Shown here: positions 21,053-33,980 of the stretch, piece after piece
Layout: each line of letters begins with the position of its first letter
Numbering within the stretch: the first letter of the stretch is position 1
Origin: Pseudeuparius sepicola
Lineage: Eukaryota > Arthropoda > Insecta > Coleoptera > Anthribidae
Reading direction: 5' to 3'
Length of the DNA: 64,000 nt
Assembly (NCBI GenBank): GCA_963920635.1
Contig: OY987298.1
Location: 148,526,257-148,590,256, forward strand
The notes under the pieces: generated by a model
What the model saw: only the letters and a program-made list of their open reading frames with translations
The model's database searches: none
Told to the model about the DNA's origin: nothing
Translations under genes and position numbers: made by a program

Positions 21053-22310
21053 TGAGTCAAAGATATAAAAAAAACTATAAATTCCAAACTAACCATTACA
21101 AAATTATGATGGGGTATTTACCGTAGACACAGCAAAAAAGTGCTTTGCTAGCATTCGCTGCTAGTATGCACTAGCAATCGTTCAGTGCCTTTTAGCACAC
21201 TATATTGCATCTGTCATCTCTTATTTAAAACAATTGTTTCAAAGGTGTATTGTAATTTTAATAAGATTCAAGATGTGACAACCAACAACCAACACAAAAA
21301 TTTTCAATTTACAAGAAAAACCATGGAAACTATAAATGCACACGCACCGAACGACCCCTGCTTCAACCTACAATTTTTGCGCTTCCACTTTGCAAGGTAT
21401 TTATACACATAGTAGTTATCGAGGTTAGGCAGCCAGGCATACAATTGCCTACAAGCAGTACCGGAGAGAACCGAAGGGCGCTCTCTCCCCAGCCAACCAC
21501 AGAAGCGTTCGGTCGTACCGCCAATATAGTTAAGTATTATAAAATAAAGAAAACGCAACCAACTGTGATAACCAGACGTGATAATAAAAGTATGTAGAAT
21601 AAAGTGTATCGTCCCTCTGCCCTCTCCCACAAAAGTATATAACACACTTGTTTCAAGTGGCTTGATTTTAATGCTGCTCTCCAATGTCTGTTAATAAAGA
21701 AGCGCATGCATGAGCTTTCCCATGGTAAACGCAGCCAATGAAAGATTTAGTATGTATCGTCAGTGCCTGACTGTTCTAAGGGAATACTTGGAGAATAAAA
21801 GTAATGTGCAGTTTTTAAGGAAAAAAAAACTATTTTCTACTAAATTCTGCTAAAAACAGTTAATAATAATAATAATAATAGCACCTTCATTCATAAATCC
21901 AAATATAAAAGTACAAGGGAGTAGAAACGTGTCTTCATCCATTATAATTTTTTTGAATCATCTGTGTAAACCTATAATATTCACTTACATCATATGGTTC
22001 CCCAATAACATGCTATGTATTTCTTTTTTAAACATATTTAGTGTTTCAATAGATTTAATATCTAATGGCACGTTATTATATGATTTTAAACAATTATACA
22101 GTGGACCACTTTCAAACATTGTTAATCTATATTAGTCTTTGTTACTAGATAACTTATTCATCACATAACTTCTTATTACAAACATATTAAAATCAATTCA
22201 AATTCAAGGTACTCATCAAAGGCCAAAGAAATTAGATCTATAACCGTTTGTTTAAACTGCGTTTCTTCCATACTACGTACCTGAAATACATTAAAATGTT
22301 ATTAATATTA
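21053..22310. other. Upstream region of gene C, duplicated upstream of gene E
   Basis: About 21090-22250 matches about 34050-34860 with deletions in the second copy (GGGTATTTACCGTAGACACAG, AAGCGCATGCATGAGCTTTC and others). Candidate first exons of C should lie here or further upstream, but none could be identified. The only longer ORF (21304-21684, minus) has no family signature. Confidence 0.45.
21858..22140 (-). mobile_element. LINE 3' end with (TTA)n tail
   Basis: The minus strand translates to LTMFESGPLYNCLKSYNNVP, then LDIKSIETLNMFKKEIHSML, the tail pattern following a LINE reverse transcriptase (G..LYN.L...P..IK....L..FK..I). The 3' end is a TTA/ATT run near 21862-21880. A partially deleted copy is present upstream of gene E at 34583-34790. 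Confidence 0.55.
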
Positions 22311-22653
22311 TTAAGAGGGGGTTTTCAACAGAGAAAGTGAGGTTAGATTTCGTATTTTTTTAAGTTGTATAGCATAAAATCTAATAACATTTTACCTGGC
22401 AAAAATTTAGTACAAACATTTCTGTCTTAATTTGAATCATAAGATCTTATAAGCAGTGTTTTGTTTTATAGGTTATGAAAACCTTGGGAAAATAATAATT
22501 CCAGTGCATGCTTTTGAGATCTTATGATTAAAATGAAGATGGAAATGTTTGTACTAAATTTTTGCCAGGTAAAATGTTATTAGATTTTATGCTATACAAC
22601 TTAAAAAAATACGAAATCTAACCTCACTTTCTCTGTGGGCAACCCCCCCTTAA
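22311..22653. mobile_element. TTAA-flanked MITE, copy 1
   Basis: TTAA occurs at both ends (22311-22314 and 22650-22653), followed by AGAGGGGGTT and its near complement. Inverted arms of about 140 bp share GTTAGATTTCGTATTTTTTT and TTTTACCTGGCAAAAATTTA. TTAA targets are typical of piggyBac-type elements. The short loop holds GTTATGAAAACCTTGGGAAA and is in the opposite orientation to that of the copy at 62736-63082. Confidence 0.85.
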
Positions 22654-22979
22654 TCACTATTATTACGTCACTGCAAAATATGACACTATTGTTAAATAAG
22701 AACATTTTACATAAATGGCTTATTATACAGGGTTCCCCATATTAAAGTACCCATTTTAATATAAGCATAAAATTCAAAGTAGGTAACTCATGGAATTTTT
22801 CTTTAGTTAGCCATGATTTGTCAATAATACAGTGAACAATTCACATAAAGAGGAACAACGGCTGTCAAATCTTAGATATTTTTTCGCGAAAAACGCATGT
22901 GTGATTCAAAAACAATTTTCAGCAATATAAATGGTATTGTTGACTAATGTTTTCTGACCCCTCCTGCGTTTTTAACGAA

Positions 22980-23660
22980 ATTATTTGATAGTCGTTGGTC
23001 CTCTATCCAAATATTTCACTCAACAGTATTACTGTTCGCCTTTACTTTTTAATATGTTTATAAATGACATTCTAGTATGTTTCAAAAACAGTAAATTTTT
23101 GTTGTTCGCTGACGATTTAATGTTTGGATCAAGATCGGATTCTGTTGCAGGATGATTTGAATGAGCTGAGTGAATGGTTTATCTTTAAATGTAGGTAAAT
23201 GTAACTACCTATATTAGTTTTTATAAAAGAAATAAAAAGGAAGATTCATCTTACAGCTTGGATAACATTAAGCTTAATTATTATAGTGTTGTCATAAAAA
23301 ATCTTGGTATATATTTTGATGAGCAATTAAATTTTAATACACATATAAACAATATTGTACGTAAGTCTTCCAAGGTCCTTGGTTTTGTGTTGCGCAACTG
23401 ACTTCCAGTTCATATAAAGGTGGCGTCAATTTTCAATTTTGTATTAGCCTTGTCGACATACAAAATAACAAAATTATTGTATGCTGGCACAACTAATACG
23501 AGTTGTTACCAAATGTGGTGCAAATATTTCAATTCGTTCAAAAATATTTGGAAAAATATAAATTAAAATTAAATTTTGACTCCCTGTCCCTTTTTAGGCG
23601 AATGTTTTTGAGGGAACGCCACAAACTGCCGAATGTGCATATTGCCAAAAATCCGAACGA
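22980..23660 (+). mobile_element. LINE reverse transcriptase fragment
   Basis: Plus-strand translation near 23030-23125 gives PLLFNMFINDILVCFKNS then KFLLFADDLMFGSRSDSV. The FADDL box is the RT active site. After decay, NLGIYFDEQLNFNTHINNIV and KVLGFVLRN follow at about 23300-23400, then a C-terminal remnant (LSLFRRMFLRERHKLPN) to about 23650. Stops and frame changes interrupt it. It is related to the LINE at 16905-18515, with near-identical DNA around CAGCTTGGATAACATTAAGC. Confidence 0.75.
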
Positions 23661-24204
23661 CGGCCGAACCAACCCGATGTTTTCGACAAAATTGTTTAAA
23701 AGCGGCTAGCGCCGCGAATTCCACTTGTGCGCATGCGTAATTATTGCTGCCGACTGCCACCATTAGGGTGTATGCCCCCTTGCCCCCTTCTTTTCCGCGA
23801 CTCCTACCGATCCTACACGACCATTCGGCAATTTGCACATTCGGCAATTTGCTGCCATCTCGTTTTTGACACCTCTTTTATGACCTTTTTTTAAAAACAC
23901 CCTGTAGATATATTTTTTTAAACTATCCAGGTCGTGACAATATATTTGGGTTTCATTTAAAATCAGCTTTCCAAATATTATATAAGACACTTTGGAGTTA
24001 TCTATTACCGTTTTCGAGATATCAATATACAGTGACTGGCCACCAAAAAATTAGTATTTTTTCATTTTTATCTTGCAGGAGCCATAATTGCTGTTCAATC
24101 AAATTAATTTTTATGGCACTCACGTTTATAAATGACGAATCGTCTCTGAAATGGAACTGGCATATTAAACAAAGTGGTTTTATTTTTTATATAGTTAAAT
24201 CGAA

Positions 24205-24554
24205 AAGGTGTTTAAAGGATAAACTCAACGTTTGCGTTGACGCTCGCCGCTGCCGTTTGCGTCGAAAATTCAATCCCTATATTTTACGTGTAACCGTTTA
24301 TAAACGTCATCGAACGTTACCATCTGCGTAAGATGCCATCCGAGATAAACCAATTTCATCTTTCACGTCCCGCCGTTCGTAGCAATTCGACGTAGTCCAA
24401 TAAAAATTAAGTTCAGCGGTCACGTGGTGTTTTGTTTAGCTGACATTTCTGGACGCAAACGGAAAGTTTAGAAAATTTCTGCTATGGAAGGCAACGACGA
24501 AGGTCACCGTCAACCGCGAGCGTCAACGCAAACGTCGAGTTTATAAATCCACCT
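24205..24554. mobile_element. 350-bp MITE with ~40-bp terminal inverted repeats
   Basis: The left end AAGGTGTTTAAAGGATAAAC and the complement of the right end (AAGGTGGATTTATAAACTC) pair over about 40 bp, including CGACGTTTGCGTTGACGCTC. The paralogous segment at about 19085-19105 reads from CGAAAATGTG directly to TTATGGAATAG without it. No transposase. Confidence 0.75.
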
Positions 24555-25562
24555 TTATGGAATAGAAACTTGAAACTTCATTTTAGGGCTTATCTTTTAA
24601 TTCACTACACTTTTTCATAATACATACATGTTTTCTCTAAAATTAAAAATGAAGATACTTTTACTCTTGAGCCATTTTCATTTTTCGAACCTCCCCCGAA
24701 TACGAAATGAGATATTCAAATTTTGAGAACTGCGTTTTGGGTCTGCAGGAATGCACAAACTTTTATCAAGAATAAAATTTTCTGATAACTCAAAATTTAA
24801 AAAATATATCCTATGGTGACACTGACAATGTTTTTCTCTTGGCAGTAATACACTGTGGTCGGGTTTCCCTAGTAACCATTGCTTTTTAACATTGCTTTCA
24901 CTGTAATTATATTTATATCACCAAAATTGAATGATCAAGTGAACCTCACAATTTGAGAAACAAAAGAAATTACACTCATCTAAGGGACCCTTTCAGTAGT
25001 AACTTTTATACAAATAAACTTCTAACAATTTCAATTTTCTTGCCCTGATGTAGCTGATAGTCACTTTGTCAAATATTTATGAACATACATGTTTTTTAAC
25101 GGATTCCATTCGTGGTTCTTGAAAGATCGCACGCTCCCATTAATTTTGTTTTGAAGAGCGACACTTTTTGAATAATATTTTCAGTTTTGTTTACAAATGT
25201 GTCCAGCAAAAACTTCTTTTTGGGCACAACTTCCTCGTTTTTCATTCGGTTTTACCTTTTTATCGCCGTGTTGCTAACTGAAAGTGATTTCTCGAAATAA
25301 ATAAAATATTGATTAAATGGATATTAAGAAGATTTTATATTAATCCCTTCAGAAGTGGCAGAAACTGTAAATGTAGTATCTTCCATTTTATTAAAAGTAC
25401 ACTCTACAGAATAATTTAATTTACATACTAAAAGGTGGTTAATCAATATCTTCATTCTTAATCTCTTTTACTAATAAACTTACATGCATAAAATTACTAT
25501 TAAAATTGATTATTATTATTTCACAGTATCCACTTGTATTGGCATTTGCGATTTGAGTATCT
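24555..25562. other. Gene D 3' flank
   Basis: From about 24930 it is paralogous to about 32190-32780 (flank of E) and 44410-45000 (flank of G): CAAGTGA.CCTC.CAATTT, TTTTCTTGCC.TGATGTAG, GCGACACTTTTTGAATAATAT. No gene beyond the ZNF 3' end. Confidence 0.55.
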
Positions 25563-27262
25563 TTAGTCAGACATGCCACAATACTCATTCAGAAATAAAC
25601 GTTTTTCCTCGACACCAATGGTTTGCGTTTTGGACACTGCATCACAGTTTGGCATGTTCAATTTTGCTTTTTCATGAACCTCTAATTTGTAATTTTTCGC
25701 ACTCTCCTTCGAACTCGAACATTTGGAGCTCTTGCCATCATCGTGCTGCTCAACTTGATGCTTTGTCAGGAAGGACTTTCTATCGGTTGCAAAAGAACAT
25801 TTACCACAAGCAAAGGCACTCTGTTTCCCGTGCTGCGTTTTCATATGCTTGTTAAATATACAAGTATGAAAAGTGTGATAAGCACAATACGAACATTTGA
25901 AAGGCTCTACATCTTTAACATTATGTTTCTTATATAGGTGTGTTCTGAACGATGGTCAGTGATAGGAAGAATATTCGCATAAGTGACAACTAAAGCCAGG
26001 TTTGTGGACATGTATTCTCCATTCATAGTGTGTAACATTGGACTGTTCGTATGAACTATAATCACAATTAGTGCACTTGCATGGCTTGCAAGAGGGGACA
26101 TTCTGAGCCTCAGCTTGGTGCCTTAGGAATGTCGATCAATTATCGGCTTTGAAAGAACACTTTTTCATTCACACGTCCTTTAAAAAAAGTACTATACCGA
26201 CAGTGGGGGCATTTGAAAGGTTCCACATCTTTGTCATTGTGTTTCCTACATGGGTGTGCTCTGAACGATGATTGAGTGAAGCTAGAGTAGTCGCATAAGT
26301 GACAACTGATGTCTCATTTGCCAGCATGAATTCTCTTTTCATGCAGTTTAATATGGGCCTGTGCATATGAACTATATTCGCAACTGGGGCACTTGTACGG
26401 CTTGCACGAGAGATCATTGTGGATCTTTGCCTGGTGTTTCAGCAACCTCCATCGATTATTAACTGCGAAAGAACACTTTTTGCAACTGTACCTATAGCTT
26501 CCCTCATGTACCGTTTTCACATGCCTTCTCAAGACATATTTATTTGAACTATTATAGTGACAGTGCGGACACTTAAGAGCCGGTTGATTATTTGCTTCAA
26601 AAGAACACTTTTCATAACTAAAGGCAGAGCCCAACTCGTGCTGGTTTTTCACATGCAATTTCAAGTTACTTCTGTTAAAACTAGTATACTGACAGTGTGT
26701 ACATTTGAAAGGTTCTTGATCTTTGACATGTTTCTTGTAAATGTGCGAGGTTAAATCTCTTTGGTAGATGGAAGAATACTCGCAGAATTCACAACCAAAT
26801 TTGGGTCTGAGGACGTGAACAAACTTTTCATGTGTTTTAACACTCCTCTTGTAGAATGAACTGAAATCACACTTAGAACATTTGTGTGGTTTGCTTGAAA
26901 ATTCATTGTGTACTTTAGCTCGGTGCTCTAGCAAGGCTGGTTCAGTATTTACTTTGAAAGAACACTGTTCACAAATGAAGTTTTTCTCATGTTTAAATAT
27001 CATATGATTCTTTAATTTAGCCCTAAAAAATGTGTTATATGGACATTGCTGACATTTCAGTGGCTGTTCATCTTTGACTTCATGTTTATAATAGAGGTGT
27101 GATTTGTATGCTCGTGAATCTTTGCAAGAGTACTCGCAATATTTGCATCTAAGCTGCCGTTTAATCCTCTTTTTGTGTAGTTTGAGTCCTAATTCTTTGT
27201 CCGAACTGCCTTCACAATTAAGATCTCCGGCATCAGCATCCCGATTTACATCATCGAGGTCA
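25563..27262 (-). pseudogene. C2H2 zinc-finger gene D, multiple stops
   Basis: The exon starts at 27262 (TTCCTTTGCAG acceptor, phase 2). About 315 codons carry nine intact fingers from LRCKYCEYSCK to YKCPSCEYSSY, plus a decayed c-type finger (FSYEKCSFEANNQP) fused to LKCPHC. At 26314 TGA replaces the Pro of the usual HAHKPDF linker. Beyond it the ancestral protein continues (ISCHLCDYSSF...), then a deletion shifts frame inside RVN/EKVFF. Further TGA stops at 26136-26138 and 25956-25958 replace CGA Arg codons kept in F or G. The conserved tail (FLNEYCGMSD) is still readable to 25563. A nine-finger truncated protein remains possible. Confidence 0.8.
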
Positions 27263-27610
27263 CTGCAAAGGAAGTTACTATTGTTAAAGAGTTCATTTTT
27301 GATAAGGTAAACAAACAATACAAATGTTTTTGAGTCAACGATATAAAAAAATTATAGACTCAAAACTAAACATTACAAAATTATAATGAAACCAATTCTA
27401 AGGGCATATTTGAAGAATAAATAATGTCTAGTTTTGAGGAAATAAACACAAAACTAACTAAGTAGATAAAATATATTCATCACATAACTTCTTGTTACAA
27501 ACATATTAAAATCAATTAAAATTTTGTCCAAGGTATTCATCAAAGGATTCAAAGGATGCAGAAACTAAGATCTTAACCCTTTGTTTAAACTGTCTTTCTT
27601 CCATACTACA

Positions 27611-28762
27611 TACAGGGTGTTTCATCTTAACTGCGAACACCCCCGTAAAATTTGTATTCTCCATCCGATTTTAGCCGCGTTTTTTTCTAAAAAATAGGCC
27701 ACAAAAAACACTATGTTGGAGCAAAATTTCGGGTCTTAATGTCAATTTTCAAGGCCTACTACAATTTTCTTTTCTAGTAAGAAATGACGAAAACCATTTA
27801 GCAATTTTTTTATTTAAAATCTGACACCACAGGATAAATCGGAACAACCTAAAACCCCCGTATACCAAATTTGAACAAAAAATATACAAGGAGTTCCCTT
27901 CTGGAGGGTGTGAAAGTTGAGCAAAATAGGAATTTTAAACTCATCTGGCGAGTCAAGTGTGCCATGGAATTACTTAGAAACAGTTGGATGATGAACAGGA
28001 CCACTCACAGTGTCGATGTGCAACGATCCAATAAAAAATATACAAGGTGTTCCTCTCTGTAGCAACTCGAAATGCTGAATTGTTTAAACTTTATACAGGT
28101 CAAAAATCGAGTATATCAAAACCACCCCAGACATTACAAACGAACTAAGTCTAAAAAATACAGAAGCCTGCCAGTCACTAAGTCCATATAAGTTAAGGTG
28201 GCTGATGTGCCACAACAGGAAACGCACAGAAAATGTATCATCTTAGACAGTGACTTTATTGATGAAGGTCCAACAATTTGAATTGTTTTTATTTGTTGGT
28301 TGGATGATGTAAAGAAATAAATTTCTTTTGTATTTATTAATATTTATTCAATGATTCCAGATCACTCCTGACCAATATAAAGTTTAATAATCTGTTTTGA
28401 CGGGATTCCATGGCACACTTGACTCTCCAGATGCCTTTAAAATTCCTATTTTGCTCAATTTTGACACCCTGCTGAATGGAACTCCCTGTATATTTTTTGT
28501 TCAAATTTGGTATACGGGGGTTTTAGGTTCTTCTGATTAACGCTGTGGTGTCAGATTTTAAATAAAAAAATCGCTAAATGGTTTTCGTCATTTTTTACTA
28601 GAAAAAAATTTGTAGTAGGCCTTGAAAATTGACATTAAGACCCTAAATTTTGCACCAACATAGAAGTTTTTGTAATCTATTTTTAGAAAAAAACGCGGCT
28701 AAAATCGGATGGAGAATACAAATTTTACGGGGGTGTTCGTACTTAAGATGAAACACCCTGTA
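27611..28762. mobile_element. 1.15-kb foldback element with ACAGGGTGTTTC ends, copy 1
   Basis: The ends TACAGGGTGTTTCATCTTAA and TTAAGATGAAACACCCTGTA are inverted. The arms are about 270 bp or longer (GTAAAATTTGTATTCTCCATCC, GACATTAAGACC, AAATGGTTTTCGTCA), with further inner symmetry (GTGTGCCATGGAAT / ATTCCATGGCACAC). It is present again at 39076-40227 because the whole region is duplicated. No transposase. Confidence 0.9.
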
Positions 28763-30774
28763 TATCTAAAGGCAATGCATTAAAATATTATTAATAATAT
28801 TAAGTTAGTATACGAAAGGCACTATTCTTAAATAAGAACATTTGGCATAAACGAGATAATACAAATCTGCATTACAGGACTTTAAATATATTTGTCAATT
28901 TAATTAATAACATATTAAGTATATGGTAACAATAATTATCACAATTTAGTAAATTTATCCTCTAAAATGAAATCCTCCGACCACTGGCGGCGATAAGGCG
29001 CCCGCCGTGCGGGGAGGCCCTAGGTCCGGAAGGGACCCCTAAAAACTGATGTACCCACTAATATTAATTTTTGCAAAATTATAACGCTATTAGGCTGAAA
29101 ATCGATAGCGACCAAACGACTCAGAAGATTTTTATTTCAGAAAACAATTAGCAGATTGTGAGTAAATTACTAAAACACCCCGTAAAATTTTGTGCGTTTA
29201 TTTGATGTTTCTTTAGATTATCTTTTAAACTGGTATAGAGGTAATTATTATGAAAAATATTCACTTCTATTGTTGAGTACTTTTGTACACTCTGTTACTG
29301 CGAATTAAGCTGTGTGCTTTTTTTGTATTAATTATTTGTCATGTTTCTTATCTTCCCTGCATATTTTGACAAATTTTTACGGCTTTTGCCGGGCAGTTGT
29401 GTGTTTGTATTTCTATCACATCTTTATTCGGATAAATTTTTCTGAAATTAATTTATACTTCATACAACATTAAATTTCCCCCACCCCCTAGAAAATCTGC
29501 CCACACGGAAATTGTCGAGTGTTCCTCGGGTCAAATCGACTAAATGGGTCTAAGGAACAACTGTACCGAGTGGCACCTTGGTATCACAAATTGCAGTTTA
29601 TTTTTGCGTAGTGCTAGCACTATTATCGCCTCCACTGCCTCTGTGATCTACTGATCTTTAATAACCAACCTCACTTAGAAGATTTTTAACTGTAGTTAAA
29701 TATCTATAAACATTTTTTGACACAATTATAACCGATATCGAAAAACGTGTTTTAGCATGAGCTACTTCCTACCTTCCTGTCAAACACCGATGCGTTTCTT
29801 AAAATCTCTTTAATCAAAATAGGTAATTTTGGAAACTCTCAACTTTTTAGTGTCAGCCAGCCACCATTTTCGTCTTATCGGGCTGTGGTATTATTAGTTG
29901 GGTTGATTAATTTTAGAAAGTAGAGCCTCCGGCTGAAGGTGATTCACTCGATTTATTCCGTAATTGTTTAGGTTACTTCATGATTCAAAAACCAGCCTGA
30001 TGCGGCTTTTTTTTTCAAGAAATCTGATTCCACTTAAGAAAAACAATCAAGTTATAACCAAAAACGCACTTCAAAAACGCATTTTTTTAATCAAGATGGC
30101 AAAAATTTAATTTTTCTATAGGAGGATGACAATAGAATAATATGCAGGGTGCTTCAAAAAACAGTGTACAGACTAGGGCTGAAAGAACATCGAAAAATAA
30201 GAAGAAAGTCCACATAAAGGTGGTGTCAATTTGTATTAGCTTTGTCGACATACAAAATAAAAAAATATATATTGTATGCTGACAAAACTAATATGGATAA
30301 TTGAAAAATGCTGCATTAAATGACAAACAATTCAGTTAAAAGCGTTTTACTGTCATTTGTCTTGGACAAACCTTACTCTGGGTTCATACAAGTTTTGAGA
30401 GAGATTTTGTTACATGAAAATTTTAAACTGGAAATATCCCGATAACAGTTGCCCTTAGCGACCTCTACAAAGAACACCTTTTAAAAAGACACACTTATGC
30501 CAGAAAAAAGGATACACCTACACCCAAAAAAGTCGACGTTTTAAAGCATGTGCACTGCTGAAGGTCATGTCCCTTACAAATCACATCAAAACTATACTAA
30601 TATTTAAATTCCTCCCCAAAAAATAAGTTAACAAATATTATATAATACACTTTGCAGTTATCTGTTACCGTTTTAGAGATATCAATATATCACCCAAATT
30701 CAAAACTAGGTACCTCTTTCGTTGACACTTTTGACATCTACCTACTGCGATTTTGATGAGTAAATATGGATATA
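28763..30774. other. Intergenic, duplicated at about 40228-42239
   Basis: No gene recognised. A near-identical copy is present 11.46 kb downstream. It includes a GC-rich island at about 28978-29045, a partial end GCAGGGTGCTTC near 30143, and a LINE-related fragment (ACATAAAGGTGGTGTCAATTT) near 30215 that is also seen near 23413. Confidence 0.5.
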
Positions 30775-31101
30775 TCACAATACTCATTCAGAATTAGACG
30801 TTCTTCCTGGGTATCAGCATAGTGTTTTAGACAGAGCTTCACATTAGGCCTTCTTAGAGCTTGCTTTTACGCAGTTTTTCACAATATGTTTCGAACTCGA
30901 GGTATCATCATACTCCTCAACCTGATGCTTCTTCAGGTAGGACCTTTTCTTAGTCGTAAAAGAACATTTCTTGCAAATAACGATATCCCTCTTCTGATGG
31001 GGTTTGTTCTAAATGATGAACAATCCACTTTTCAGTTGATCGTTTAATTTGGAAAAACACTTTTGGCAACATCGGTTTCTTGGTTTCGTTCAACAAAGTC
31101 C
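30775..31101 (-). pseudogene. One-finger ZNF relic K1
   Basis: A CTTCCTTCACAG acceptor is followed at 31101 by RDFVERNQETDVAKS in phase 2, then a stop. In a shifted frame lies one finger (ICKKCSFTTKKRSYLKKHQ), a serine-lysine tail and a remnant of the conserved EERLILNEYCD terminus. The intervening fingers are gone. It is a relic of the A-H family and has a sister at 42240-42557. Confidence 0.65.
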
Positions 31102-32806
31102 CTGTGAAGGAAGGTAGTATCATTAAATAGGAACAGAATAAATATTCGAAAAGCAAAAGGCTATTTTCGACAATTGTATATGAAAATAAAACAACTTATA
31201 GTGGCATTATTAATTTTATTGCAAGCTTGTAGTAAGTATAAGAGTTTTTGGCAAAATATTGAAAATACATATTTGAGTCATTTATGAAGATAAATCGTGT
31301 CTTAATTACTAAGAAATAATGTAATAATAAGATTTCATCAGAAAAGTGTCTACTTATAATTTTATATCTAAAAACATGTATGTATGTCAAATAATTGTAA
31401 GGATTCCCATGGTAAAAGGAATTAAATATGGTATGAATTTATGGAGAATGCGGTAAAAACAGAGCTGTAGCCGCTCTTTTTTAGGTATGGAAACAATTTT
31501 GAACATATTTATTGTAAACATACATGTTTAAATTTTCTATGTCAACTTAATAAAAATAAATTCAGCCAAATTGTCGTTGTCAAGGTGTTAATTGTTATTA
31601 GGTAGGTATATTTTTTCAAAATTTGAGGGAAAATTGTACCGTATGTTCATTTTGAACTGAAAATTGGGTCACTTCCTGTACTTCCGGTCAATCCGGATGT
31701 GTAATAATTTGGCAGGTGCCGCTATTTTCTTCGTCTTAGTGCACTACAAAGATATATTTAATAATTTTTTCCTCTAAAGTTAACTTTAAGCGAGTTAGCT
31801 CATTTTTTGTAAATGACCTTGTAGAGCGGTTATCTCAGAAACTAGTAACAATAGGAAAATAGTGCATAGAACAAAAGTTTCTCCAAATTACACAGTCTTT
31901 CAGATGCGCTACATTCCTAGGATTGAAAATTTTCTTTGCACCGTAGCGCCATCTATACACCAATATCAAAATGAATGCTTAGCAGTTGCGAAAAAAAAAC
32001 CTGTTCACGTCCTAGCGAATGGCATTTGCAGAATTAAAGTATCTCTTTTTGTTAAGGAAATATCGGCGACGGGAGTCCTTATTGAGACACCCTGTATAAT
32101 AAGGAGGCTTTTCCATTTATTAAACAAGATAAAATTAGTGAATACTCAGCGCCTTTCCATTTGATGTGGCGTAGAACAAGAAGAACACAATACGGTAGCG
32201 ATCAAGTGAGCTTCTCAATTTTAGAAACAAAACAAATGAAGCTAGCCTTTCAATGACTTATACAAGTAAACTTCAAAAAAATTACAATTTTCTTGCCCTG
32301 ATGTAGTTAATAGTTTTTTTTAACCGATTCCATTCGTGGTTTTTGAAAAATCACTTGCTAATTTTGTTTTGGAGGCCGACACTTTTTGAATATTATTTCA
32401 GTTTGTTTACAAAGTAGCAAAGACTTCTTTTAGGCACAGCTTCCTTGTTTTTCATTCAGTTTTACCTTTTTTATTGCCTTGTTGCTAACTGAATGTGGTT
32501 TCTCAAAATGAAATCTGTGAGAATAAAAACTTCGAATAAATGGATATTGATTAAGAAGATTTTATAATTAATCCTTCAGAAGTGGCAGAAACTGTAAATG
32601 TAGCATCTTCCATTTTATTAAAGGTACACTCTACAGAAAAATTTAATTTGCAATTAAAGAGAGGTTAATAATGTATTATTTATTAATATCTCCATTATTA
32701 ATAACTTTTTTTAATATACTTACATGCATAAAATTACTATTAAAACAGATGATTGATAATTATTTCACAGTATCCACTTGTATTGGCAGTTGCAATTCGA
32801 GTACCT
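31102..32806. other. Intergenic, gene E 3' side
   Basis: 31102-32180 is collinear with 42558-44400, apart from the 915-bp insertion there. 32190-32780 matches the flanks of D and G. A 100-codon ORF at 31862-32164 has no family signature and overlaps a partial ACACCCTGTATAA repeat end near 32087. No gene. Confidence 0.5.
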
Positions 32807-33980
32807 TTAGTCAGACATGTCACAATACTCATTCAGAATTAAATGTTCTTCCTCGACGCCAATGGCTTGTGTTTCGGACACCGCTAATTTGTATTTTTTC
32901 ACACTCTTCTTTGAACTCGAACACTTGGAACTCTTGGCATCGTGCTCATCAACTTGATGCTTTGTCAGGTGAGACATTCTATTAGTTTCAAAAGAACATT
33001 TCTCACAAGCAAAGGCACTCTGTTTCCCATGCCGCACTTTCACGTGCTTGATAAGTTTAGTATTATGGAAAGTGTGATAAGCACAATACGCACATTTGAA
33101 AGGCTCTACATCTTTAACATTATGTTTCTTATATAGGTGTGTTCTGAATGATGGTCGGTCACAAGAAGAATACTTGCATAAGTGACAACTAAAGTCTGGT
33201 TTGTGGGCATGTATCCTCCTTACATGTTGTCCAACACTGCTCTGGTTGTATGAACTATAATCGCAATTAGTGCACTTGAATGGCTTGCACGAGAGGTCAT
33301 TGTGAACCTCAGCTTGGTGGCGCAGAAACCTCCATCGAATATGAACTGCGAAAGAACACTTTTTGCAACTATAGCTTCCCTTTTTGCAAATATAGCTTCC
33401 ATCATGTACCATTTTCACATGCACTTTCATATGATATTTATTTGAAGAATTATAGTGACAGTGAGGGCACTTTAAAAGTTTTACATCTTTGAATAAAGCA
33501 TCGCTGTGGACCTTGGATTTGGGGATGTGAATCTGCCTGGCATGTCGTTTGACAGTGATCATATCATATGAACTGAAGTCACAATAAGGACATTTGTGTG
33601 GAATGCACGAGGAGTCGTTGTGTACTTTAGCACGGTGCTCTAGCAAGGCTGCTTTAGTATTTACTTTGAAAGAATATTCTTTGCAACTGAAGTTTTTCTC
33701 GTGTTTCGATCTCATATGATTCTTTAATCTATCTCTATAAAATGTATTATATGGACATTGCTGACATTTCAGCGGCTGTTCGACTTTGACTTCATGTTTC
33801 TTATAGAGGTGTGATTTGTATGCTCGTGAATCTTTGCAAGAGTACCGGCAAAATTTACAGCTAAACTGCCGTTTAACATAGATCTTCTTTTTGTGTAGTT
33901 TGATTCCGAACTTTTTGTCTGAACTGCCTTCACAATTAAGATCTCCAGCATCAGCATCCTGATTTTCATCATCGAGGTCA
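32807..33980 (-). CDS. C2H2 zinc-finger protein E, intact terminal exon
   Basis: The exon starts at 33980 after a CTTCCTTGGCAG acceptor, phase 2, and is open for about 391 codons to the conserved terminus LILNEYCDMSD. Ten fingers follow the leader DLDDENQDADAGDLNCEGSS. Finger 3 has lost its second cysteine (CKEYSFK instead of CKECSFK), so nine can bind zinc normally. The layout equals gene C, including the lost a-type finger (PKSKVHSDALFKDVK), but about one four-finger module of C (its fingers 7-10) is missing. The tail is shortened. No ATG lies in frame before residue 88, so it depends on an upstream exon. It derives from the same block duplication as C. Confidence 0.82.
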
